Source: CAVPGH01 sp046726955
Lineage (GTDB): Bacteria; Acidobacteriota; Vicinamibacteria; Fen-336
DNA: 8,824 nucleotides
NCBI GenBank assembly: GCA_046726955.1
Contig: JBKPBQ010000241.1
Location: forward strand, 1-8,824
Direction of reading: 5' to 3'
Below, piece by piece: positions 1 to 5,922 of this stretch. Every line of letters starts with the position of its first letter. Position 1 is the first letter of the stretch. Position numbers and translations under genes: made by a program. The notes below the pieces were generated by a model. It saw only the letters and a list, made by a program, of their open reading frames with translations, did no database searches and was not told the DNA's origin.

Positions 1-230
1 GAGCGGCGCCGCCTCGCGACCGCCGTGGTCGTGCCCGCAAAGAGAAAGAGGAGCGCCTAGGTGCCGTACGGGAAGTCGTGTGGTTCCAAGGCGCGCGCGC
101 CTCGCGGTAGCGCGCGACTGTACGATGAATGCCGATGGCGGGCGCGGCGCTTGCGCCGGGCTCGCCCAGGCCGGAGCGCGCGAGCGAGTGCCGCGCGCCG
201 CTGCCCGCACACGACTTCAGTTACAGGACC
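1..230. other. Left-edge stretch without an assignable gene
   Basis: I recognise no gene here. On the plus strand, frame 1 stays open from the window edge to a TAG at 58-60. It would give a 19-residue basic tail ending in VPAKRKRSA, which could be the C-terminus of a gene lying outside the window, but this is too short to judge. From 61 to 230 the sequence is very GC-rich, with alternating GC runs and a small inverted repeat (CGGCGC at 145-150, GCGCCG at 153-158, 2-nt gap). No T-run follows that repeat on either strand, so it is not a convincing terminator. The open frames that begin here run antisense to the dehydrogenase gene and look spurious. Confidence 0.3.
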
Positions 231-1247
231 CTAAGAGAAATCGAGCAGCACCTTGGCGGTCGTCCGCGCGTCCTTCTCGAGGAGCGCGAACGCCCGCTCG
301 ACCTGGCGGAATCCGATGCAGTGCGAGACGATCCGGTCGGGACGGAGGCGGCCCGCCGCCATCCACTCGATGACCCGCGGGAACATCCCGCTGTTGAGCC
401 GCGAGGCGAAGAGCGACAGCTCCTTGCGGGTGAGCTCCTGCTGCGCGACGCTCGAAGGCTGCGCGGAGAATCCGAGGAGCCCGATCCGGGCGGCCGGTGC
501 CGCGAGCCGCACCGCCTCCTCGAGGAGGCTCGGATGGCCGACCGCGTCGATGACGAGCGTGGGCGCGTCCACTCCGAGGCGAACAAGCGCGTCGCCGAGC
601 GCCTCGCGCGACGTGTCTATCCCCTCGTCGGCGCCGCACGCGCGCGCCCGCTCCAGCCGCTCCGGAACGCGGTCGGTGACGAGCACCCGCACGCCGTGGA
701 CGCCCTTCAGCACCTGGAGAACGGTGAGGCCGATGGGCCCCGCGCCGTAGACGACGGCCAGGTCGCCGGGAAGGACTCCGGTGCGGCTCGTGACGTTGGC
801 CGCGATCGCGAAGGGCTCGACCGTCGCCGCCCACTTGTCCTCGATTCCCGCGGGCAGGGCGTGCGCATTCGCCGCGGGTGCGCAGAGGCACTCGCTGAAG
901 CCTCCGTCACGGTGGACGCCCAGGACCTGGAGGTTCCGGCACACGTTGGGGCGGCCGACCGCGCAGGACGAGCAGCGACCGCAGCTCAGGACGGGGTCGA
1001 CCGCGACGAGCTCGCCCACGCGCGCCGCCGGTACGCCCTCGCCCACCGCCTCCACGCGGCCGGCGAACTCGTGGCCGATCACGCGCGGGTAGGTCACGAA
1101 CGGGTTCTCGCCGTGCAGGATGTGCACGTCGGACCCGCACAGCCCGCCGTAGCCGACTCGAACCCGCACCTCGCCGGGGCTGGGCTCCGGCCGATCCCTG
1201 TCCACGACCGCGAGCCGCCGCGGCGCCTCGACGAGCACGCTCTGCAT
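231..1247 (-). CDS. rspB: RspB-like zinc-dependent medium-chain alcohol/polyol dehydrogenase
   Basis: This 338-residue cytosolic enzyme is predicted to oxidise a secondary alcohol of a sugar acid or polyol with NAD(P)+. Visible motifs are those of the zinc-type medium-chain dehydrogenases: catalytic-zinc residues Cys37 (in GGLCGSD) and His59-Glu60 (in VIGHEF), a further Glu144 (in EPFAIA), the structural-zinc cysteines Cys89, Cys92, Cys95 and Cys103, and a Rossmann GAGPIG at 168-173. Segments such as NPF-x-x-YPRVIGHEF, AVDPVLSC, VLGVHRDGGFSE and YGAGPIGLTVLQVLKGV resemble E. coli RspB from memory more than LgoD (YjjN), and the length matches (about 340 residues). The true substrate is unknown for this family member. 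The ATG lies 2 nt after the stop of the upstream lhgO-like gene, with a G-rich GGGGGA 6 nt upstream, so it is the second gene of that operon. Family assignment is firm; the rspB symbol means closest named relative, not proven function. Confidence 0.9.
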   Translation of the reverse strand: MQSVLVEAPRRLAVVDRDRPEPSPGEVRVRVGYGGLCGSDVHILHGENPFVTYPRVIGHEFAGRVEAVGEGVPAARVGELVAVDPVLSCGRCSSCAVGRPNVCRNLQVLGVHRDGGFSECLCAPAANAHALPAGIEDKWAATVEPFAIAANVTSRTGVLPGDLAVVYGAGPIGLTVLQVLKGVHGVRVLVTDRVPERLERARACGADEGIDTSREALGDALVRLGVDAPTLVIDAVGHPSLLEEAVRLAAPAARIGLLGFSAQPSSVAQQELTRKELSLFASRLNSGMFPRVIEWMAAGRLRPDRIVSHCIGFRQVERAFALLEKDARTTAKVLLDFS

Positions 1248-1249
1248 GC

Positions 1250-2365
1250 TCAGTCCCCCACGAGCCGGGCCACGCGGTCGGCGATCGCCGCGGACGACGT
1301 GAGCCCCGGAGAGTCGATGCCGAGCAGGTTCACGAGCCCGGGCAGACCGCGGCTGCTCTCCTCCGCGATCAGGAAGTCGCGGACGCCCTGCCCCGGCCCC
1401 TGCAGCTTGGCCCGGATGCCCGAGATGTCGGGAGCGATGTCGTCGTCGCCGATGGCGGGCACGAGGCGCCGGATCGACTCGCCGAACTCGTGCCGCTTCC
1501 CCTCGTCCACCGCGTACGAAGGCCGACGGTCGGGGAGGTACTCGGCGTCGGGACCGAAGCGCAGCCGGCCTTCCAGGCCGACGACCGCGTGCGTCCCGAG
1601 GCTGACGTGGCCGGGCACCGGGTAGACGAGGCTCGTGACGAGGCCCGCCTTGGACGCGGCCACCGCGAAGTAGCTCCCCTTCCACCAGTGCTGGCGATAG
1701 CCGGCCGCGTCCGCGTCGATGCCGGCGAGGCCGGCCACGGTGTCCGCGTCGAGGCCCGCGGCGTTGACGACACGCTCGCTCGTGAACGTGTCCACGTCGC
1801 TCCCGGTGCGGATGGTCAGCCGGAAGCCCTGGGGATCGCGCTCGAGGCCGACCACCTCGGTGCGCGTCTGGAGCGTCGCCCCCGCCGCCCTCGCCACGTG
1901 GAGGTAGTGGTCCATGAGGCCGTGCGCGCTCACGATGCCCGTGTTCGGGGACCAGAGCGCCGCCACCGCGGTCACGTTCGGCTCGCGCCTCCGGCACTCC
2001 GCCTCGCCGATCATCTCGAGCGTCGCGCCGTTGTCCTTCCCCTGGCGAAAGAGCCGCTCGACCGCCGGGATCTCCTCGGCGGTGCGGGCCACGATGAGCT
2101 TGCCCAGCCGGCGGTGCGGCACGTCGTGGCGCTCGCACGTCTCGTAGATCCGCCGGTTCCCCTCCACGCAGAGCACGGCCTTGAGCGATCCCGTGGGGTA
2201 GTACATGCCGGCGTGGACGACCTCGCTGTTGCGGCTGCTCGTCTCCTGGCCGTGACGCTCGTGGCGCTCGAGGACGACGAGGTCGGGATGACGGGGGGCG
2301 AGACGCGCCGCCACCGCGAGTCCCACGACGCCCGCGCCGATGACGGTGATGCTCGTGTCGGCCAT
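1250..2365 (-). CDS. lhgO: L-2-hydroxyglutarate oxidase/dehydrogenase family FAD oxidoreductase (LhgO-like)
   Basis: This 371-residue flavoprotein belongs to the DAO/L2HGDH family, whose known members oxidise L-2-hydroxyglutarate to 2-oxoglutarate and pass electrons to oxygen or the quinone pool. It opens with an FAD-binding beta-alpha-beta unit, GAGVVG at 10-15, with Glu33 ending the second strand (VLERH). The family hallmark SSRNSEVVHAGMYY sits at 43-56 and is followed by PTGSLKA and LCVEGN. Later come GKLIVA, NTGIVSAHGL, KGSYF, YPVPGHVSLGTH and a C-terminal GIDSPGLTSS that closes over the flavin in this fold. There is no signal peptide or transmembrane helix. The ATG at 2365 leaves nine residues before the FAD motif, as usual. 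No Shine-Dalgarno is visible ahead of it; a -10-like element lies very close instead. It is the first gene of an operon with the RspB-like dehydrogenase. The real substrate could be another L-2-hydroxy acid, as this family is often over-annotated. Confidence 0.87.
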   Translation of the reverse strand: MADTSITVIGAGVVGLAVAARLAPRHPDLVVLERHERHGQETSSRNSEVVHAGMYYPTGSLKAVLCVEGNRRIYETCERHDVPHRRLGKLIVARTAEEIPAVERLFRQGKDNGATLEMIGEAECRRREPNVTAVAALWSPNTGIVSAHGLMDHYLHVARAAGATLQTRTEVVGLERDPQGFRLTIRTGSDVDTFTSERVVNAAGLDADTVAGLAGIDADAAGYRQHWWKGSYFAVAASKAGLVTSLVYPVPGHVSLGTHAVVGLEGRLRFGPDAEYLPDRRPSYAVDEGKRHEFGESIRRLVPAIGDDDIAPDISGIRAKLQGPGQGVRDFLIAEESSRGLPGLVNLLGIDSPGLTSSAAIADRVARLVGD

Positions 2366-2375
2366 GAGGGTGCGA

Positions 2376-2403
2376 AGTGTAGCGCAGGCCGATTCGGTTC
2401 GAA
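2376..2403 (-). promoter_or_regulatory. Candidate promoter of the lhgO-rspB operon
   Basis: On the minus strand, a -35-like TTCGAA (2403-2398, 3 of 6 to consensus) and a -10-like TACACT (2381-2376, 4 of 6) are separated by 16 nt. A start of transcription about 7 nt beyond the -10 would fall near 2369, only about 4 nt ahead of the ATG at 2365. The matches are modest and the sequence is short, so this is a prediction only. Confidence 0.3.
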
Positions 2404-2404
2404 G

Positions 2405-2410
2405 GATAAT
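2405..2410 (+). promoter_or_regulatory. Candidate -10 element for the M48-S9 protease operon
   Basis: GATAAT matches the sigma-70 -10 consensus at 5 of 6 positions and is the most AT-rich patch of the divergent region. It would place a transcript start near 2417 and a leader of about 23 nt that includes the ribosome binding site at 2426-2432. No acceptable -35 hexamer is visible 16-18 nt upstream, so activation or a different sigma factor would be needed if it is real. Confidence 0.3.
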
Positions 2411-2425
2411 GCACGGTCTACCGTC

Positions 2426-2432
2426 GGGGAGG
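2426..2432 (+). promoter_or_regulatory. Strong Shine-Dalgarno that decides a CTG start for the M48 gene
   Basis: GGGGAGG lies exactly 7 nt ahead of the CTG at 2440, the ideal distance, and 25 nt ahead of the first conventional start codon (GTG at 2458), which is too far. No ATG, GTG or TTG occurs in this frame between the in-frame stop TAA at 2407-2409 and 2458. The site therefore favours initiation at the CTG. Confidence 0.55.
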
Positions 2433-2439
2433 CCCCGCC

Positions 2440-3708
2440 CTGAATCGCCTGCTCCTCGTGTTCGTGGCGCTGCGCCTCGCCCAGCTCCTCGTCGAGCACG
2501 CGCTGGCCGTCCTCAATCGCCGCTACACGCTCGATCCCGAGCATCAGGCGCAGGCGTCGCGCGCGCTCCGCATCCCCGACGACGAGATGCGGCGGGCCCT
2601 CGACTACGCGCGCGACCGGTACCGCCTGGGACGCGTCGCGAGCTTCACGGAGGTGATCGCCGGCCTCGTCTTCCTGGCGCTGGGCGGTCTGCGCGTCGTC
2701 GAAGACGCGGCGCGGAGCCTCGCGGGACGCTTCGGCCTCGGCACGATCGCGACCGGGCTCGCCTTCTTCGCCATCGTGGGGTTGCTGGCCGTACTCGTGG
2801 ACCTCCCCTTCTCCCTCTACTCGACGTTCCGCGTCGAGGCCCGGCACGGCTTCAACCGCCAGACGCCCCGGGGCTTCGTACTCGACCTCGTGAAGGGCCT
2901 CCTGCTCACGGCGGCGCTCGGGGGGGCGATCGTCGCGTCCGTCCTCTGGATCATGGAGACGACGGGCCCGCGATGGTGGTTGTGGGCGTGGGCCGCGGTG
3001 TCGGCCCTGAGCCTCTTCACCGCGTGGATCTATCCCACGCTCCTCGCGCCGATCTTCAACAAATTCACGCCCCTGCCCCCGGGAGAGCTGCGCGACGGGA
3101 TCGAGGCGCTGGCCTCGCGCCTCGGCTTCAGCGCCCACGGCATCTTCGTGATGGACGCCTCACGCCGCACCGCTCACGGCAACGCCTACTTCACCGGCCT
3201 CTTCCGCCAGAAGCGCATCGTGCTCTTCGACAACCTGCTCGAAGCGATGCGCGCGCGCGAGGTGCTCGCCGTCCTCGCCCACGAGCTCGGGCACTTCAAG
3301 CTCCACCACGTGCGCTGGGCGCTCGTCCGCGGCATCGTCGTCACCGGGATCACGTTCTGGCTGCTGAGCCGGGCGATGTCCCTGACCTCGTTCTACGAGG
3401 CTTTCTCGCTCGCGGTCACGCCCTACGGCGCCCTCGTCGTCTTCGCGCTCTGGTTCGCGCTCCTCGAGTTCCTGCTCCAGCCGCTCGCCAACGCGATGTC
3501 GCGGCGCCACGAGTTCGCGGCCGACTCCTTCGCCCTGCGCGCGGGAGCGGCGGCGGCGGACCTCCGAGAGGCGCTCCTGAAGCTGCGCGAGAAGAGCCGG
3601 CTCCTCCCGCTGAGCCACCCCCTGTACTCCCGCGTCTACCACTCCCACCCGCCGCTCCTGGAGCGGCTCGAAGCGCTCGGTCGCGCCCCCCAACCGGAGG
3701 CTGCATGA
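2440..3708 (+). CDS. M48 family (Ste24/CAAX-protease-like) membrane zinc metallopeptidase
   Basis: This polytopic membrane zinc endopeptidase resembles the Ste24/M48A family; bacterial members probably act in membrane-protein quality control. From the CTG start it has 422 residues. The zinc site is HELGH at 281-285 (His281, catalytic Glu282, His285), and the third ligand is Glu358 in RRHEFAAD, with Asp362 completing the ExxxD motif. The conserved block NAYFTGLFRQKRIVLFDNLL precedes the HExxH, as in Ste24. Hydrophobic segments lie at the N-terminus, around LVFLALGGL, GLAFFAIVGLLAVLV, LLLTAALGGAIVASVLWI and WLWAWAAVSALSLFTAWI, then around the catalytic motif (GIVVTGITFWLL, YGALVVFALWFALL). Starting at the GTG at 2458 would give 416 residues and shorten the first helix. 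The CTG start gives MNRLLLVFVALRLAQLL, a typical family N-terminus, and has the better ribosome binding site. The stop overlaps the start of the S9 peptidase gene (ATGA), implying one operon. Family call is firm; the start is probable and the substrate unknown. Confidence 0.9.
   Translation: MNRLLLVFVALRLAQLLVEHALAVLNRRYTLDPEHQAQASRALRIPDDEMRRALDYARDRYRLGRVASFTEVIAGLVFLALGGLRVVEDAARSLAGRFGLGTIATGLAFFAIVGLLAVLVDLPFSLYSTFRVEARHGFNRQTPRGFVLDLVKGLLLTAALGGAIVASVLWIMETTGPRWWLWAWAAVSALSLFTAWIYPTLLAPIFNKFTPLPPGELRDGIEALASRLGFSAHGIFVMDASRRTAHGNAYFTGLFRQKRIVLFDNLLEAMRAREVLAVLAHELGHFKLHHVRWALVRGIVVTGITFWLLSRAMSLTSFYEAFSLAVTPYGALVVFALWFALLEFLLQPLANAMSRRHEFAADSFALRAGAAAADLREALLKLREKSRLLPLSHPLYSRVYHSHPPLLERLEALGRAPQPEAA
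3696..3700 (+). promoter_or_regulatory. Ribosome binding site of the S9 peptidase inside the M48 gene
   Basis: GGAGG lies within the last codons of the M48 gene, 4 nt before the ATG at 3705. Together with the ATGA stop-start overlap it suggests coupled translation of the two protease genes and supports the chosen start. Confidence 0.5.
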
Positions 3709-5909
3709 ATCAGAGCACCTGGCTCGCTCTCCTCGGACTCGCGTGCGCACCCTTCCTCGCCGCGCAGGAAGCGCGGAAGGTGACGGTCGACTGGATCTTC
3801 AGCGACGACGGAGAGTCCGTGGGCCGATCGCCGTCGACGTTCTGGACGGCGGACGGCACGCTCCTCCTCCTCGACGAGCGCAAGCCGAAGACGGAGCGGA
3901 CGATCGAGCGGGTGCGGCCGGACACGGGAGCACGAACTGCGGCGGTGAGCTCGAAGACGGCGCTCGAGGGCCTGCGGACGATCCTGGGGTCGAAGGACGC
4001 CCCGGAGTCGCTGGACTGGCCCGCGACCTTCGACGCCGCCGGCCGCCGCGCCGCCTACGTGTTCGCGGACGACCTCTTCCTGCTCGACCTCGGCTCCTCG
4101 CGGTTCGAGCGGCTCACCAAGACCGCGGAGAAGGAGGAGTCCCCGCGGCTCTCCCCGGACGGGAAGACGCTCGCCTTCGTGCGCGGGAACGACCTCTACA
4201 CCCTCGACCTCGCGAGCCGCGCGGAGACGCGCCTCACGAGCGACGGCTCGCCGACCGTCCTCAACGGCAAGCTCTCCTGGGTCTACTGGGAGGAGATCTT
4301 CGACCGCGCGGACACGGGGTTCTGGTGGTCGGAGGACTCGGCGTCGCTCGCCTTCCTGCGCACCGACGAGGGCTCGGTCAGCCGCACGGTCTTCTCCGAT
4401 TTCACGCCCGCGGTCCCGCGCCTCATCGAGCAGCGCTATCCGACGGCGGGCGGAACGAACCCGTCGGTGAGGCTGGGCATCGTGGACATGCCGGGAGGGC
4501 GCACCGTGTGGGTCGACACCTCGTCCGTGGCCTACGAGTACGTCGTGCAGGTGAAGTGGCACCCGGACGGGCAGCGGCTCGCCTTCCAGACGATGAACCG
4601 CGCGCAGGACCGGGCGGACCTCCACCTCATGGACCGGAAGACCGGCGCCGTCCAGCACGTCCTCAGCGAGACGGACAGCGCCTGGGTCTTCATCCCCGAC
4701 TTCCACTTCCTGAAGAACGGCGACGTCGTCGCGACGTCCGAGCGCAGCGGCCACACGCACCTCTACCGCTACGACGCGAAGGGCGAGCTGCGGAATGCCG
4801 TGACCTCGGGCGACTGGTCGGTGCGCGGGCCGTCGGGATTCCAGGGATCGCCGCAGGGCGCCGCCGTCGTGGACGAGGAGAAGGGCGTCGTCTACTTCAC
4901 GGGACGCGTGAGCTCGCCGCTCGAGCTCCAGCTCTACCGCGTGAACCTCGACGGATCGGGCCTCACGAAGCTCTCGCGCGAGGCGGGCACGCACGTCGTG
5001 GAGTGGAGCCGGAACCGCCGCTTCTACGTGGACGACCGCTCCGACCGCCGCACGCCTCCGGTGTCGTCTGTGCACTCCGCGGACGGCGAGAGCCGCGCCG
5101 TGCTCTCCTCGGCGCGCAGCGAAATACTGACTCCGGACTTTCGCTACCCGGAGCCGCTCACCATCCCCGCCGGGGACGGACGACCTCTCGCCGCCCAGAT
5201 CCTGAAGCCGGCGGGATTCGACGCCGGTAAGCGCTATCCCGTCGTCGTGCACGTCTACGGCGAGCCCAACGAGCCGCTCGTCCAGGACCGGTGGGGCGGG
5301 GTCAACCAGGCGCTCTTCCCGCAGGCACTCCTCGACGCGGGCTACGTAGTGGCGAGCCTCGACTCGCGCATCGCCACCGGCGCCACGAAGGCGGACGTGT
5401 CTTTGGCCCTCCGGCACGCGGGAGGAGACAGCGAGCGTGACGACCTCCAGGCGGGCGTGCGCTGGCTGAAGTCGCAGCCCTGGATCGATCCCGATCGTGT
5501 GGGGATCTGGGGATGGAGCGGAGGAGGGACGACGACGCTGCTCATGCTCACCCGGACCACGGAGTTCAAGGCGGGGATCGCGGTGGCCGCCGTGACGGAC
5601 CGCGCCTACTACGACACGAAGTACGTCGAGGCCTTCATGAAGACGCCGCAGACGAACCCCGAGGGCTACGAGCAGGTCTCGCTCGTGAAGACGGCGAAGG
5701 ACCTCCACGGGCGGCTCCTCCTCGTCTTCGGCAGCTACGACGACAACGTCCACCCCCAGAACAGCCTGCACTTCGTGGACGAGCTCGTGAAGGCGGGCAA
5801 GGGTGTGGAGATGATGGTCTACCCGATGCGGAAGCACGACATCGGGGACCGCCCGGCGCGGATCCACCTATATAAGAAGATGCTGGAGTTCTGGAAGGCG
5901 AACCTCTGA
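3705..5909 (+). CDS. Exported S9 family (dipeptidyl peptidase IV type) serine peptidase
   Basis: This 734-residue enzyme is predicted to remove dipeptides from the N-terminus of peptides outside the cytoplasm. Residues 1-20 look like a signal peptide (hydrophobic LALLGLACAPFLAA, cleavage near Ala20), though the n-region lacks a positive charge. Cys14 does not sit in a good lipobox. Residues about 40-490 form the beta-propeller (SPDGKTLAF-type repeats) and include WEEIFDR with Glu196-Glu197, the pair that binds the substrate amino terminus in DPP-IV. Residues about 500-734 form the alpha/beta-hydrolase domain. The triad is Ser605 (GWSGGG), Asp679 (GSYDDNVH) and His711 (RKHDI). Tyr518 in VYGEP matches the DPP-IV oxyanion-hole tyrosine, and YYDTKY matches the S1 pocket region. 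Departures from the usual motifs are GWSGGG for GWSYGG, VYGEP for YGGP or YAGP, SRIATG for a GRGSG-type loop, and KHDI for NHGI. It is the second gene of the M48 operon. The peptidase class is firm; exact specificity is inferred. Confidence 0.92.
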   Translation: MNQSTWLALLGLACAPFLAAQEARKVTVDWIFSDDGESVGRSPSTFWTADGTLLLLDERKPKTERTIERVRPDTGARTAAVSSKTALEGLRTILGSKDAPESLDWPATFDAAGRRAAYVFADDLFLLDLGSSRFERLTKTAEKEESPRLSPDGKTLAFVRGNDLYTLDLASRAETRLTSDGSPTVLNGKLSWVYWEEIFDRADTGFWWSEDSASLAFLRTDEGSVSRTVFSDFTPAVPRLIEQRYPTAGGTNPSVRLGIVDMPGGRTVWVDTSSVAYEYVVQVKWHPDGQRLAFQTMNRAQDRADLHLMDRKTGAVQHVLSETDSAWVFIPDFHFLKNGDVVATSERSGHTHLYRYDAKGELRNAVTSGDWSVRGPSGFQGSPQGAAVVDEEKGVVYFTGRVSSPLELQLYRVNLDGSGLTKLSREAGTHVVEWSRNRRFYVDDRSDRRTPPVSSVHSADGESRAVLSSARSEILTPDFRYPEPLTIPAGDGRPLAAQILKPAGFDAGKRYPVVVHVYGEPNEPLVQDRWGGVNQALFPQALLDAGYVVASLDSRIATGATKADVSLALRHAGGDSERDDLQAGVRWLKSQPWIDPDRVGIWGWSGGGTTTLLMLTRTTEFKAGIAVAAVTDRAYYDTKYVEAFMKTPQTNPEGYEQVSLVKTAKDLHGRLLLVFGSYDDNVHPQNSLHFVDELVKAGKGVEMMVYPMRKHDIGDRPARIHLYKKMLEFWKANL

Positions 5910-5922
5910 GGCCGCCCTGGGC
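5910..5922. other. 13-nt convergent gap without a visible terminator
   Basis: The S9 peptidase stop (5907-5909) and the amidohydrolase stop (5923-5925, minus strand) are separated by only 13 nt. The nearest symmetry is CCTC-T-GAGG at 5903-5911, whose one-base loop cannot form a stable hairpin, and there is no T-run on either strand. Either termination occurs inside the opposing genes or is factor-dependent. Confidence 0.5.

Noticed and set aside
145..158. Inverted repeat CGGCGC-TT-GCGCCG as a terminator for the rspB-like gene
   Set aside because: Loop is too small, no T-run follows in the direction of transcription, and it lies over 70 nt past the stop in DNA where GC palindromes are common by chance.
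129..1625. Plus-strand open frame of about 498 codons opposite the rspB- and lhgO-like genes
   Set aside because: It lies antisense to two well recognised enzymes and its translation is Arg-, Ala- and Gly-rich with no family resemblance. Such frames are expected opposite GC-rich genes.
2393..2403. TTCG-GTT-CGAA symmetry between the two divergent promoters as an operator
   Set aside because: The arms are only 4 nt and the flanks do not match; no regulator gene is nearby. Too weak to call.
2340..3704. Apparent N-terminal extension of the S9 peptidase frame back to 2340, through the M48 gene
   Set aside because: The extension is low-complexity Arg/Pro/Ala sequence read out of frame through the M48 gene. 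The ATG at 3705 has a ribosome binding site and begins a signal peptide.
3636..5867. Minus-strand open frame of about 743 codons opposite the S9 peptidase
   Set aside because: Rich in Arg, Val, Glu and His, with no recognisable domain; it mirrors the codon bias of the S9 gene on the other strand.
5870..5880. TATATAAG near the end of the S9 gene as a promoter element
   Set aside because: It codes conserved-looking residues (HLYKKM) within the peptidase, and no gene starts downstream on the plus strand.
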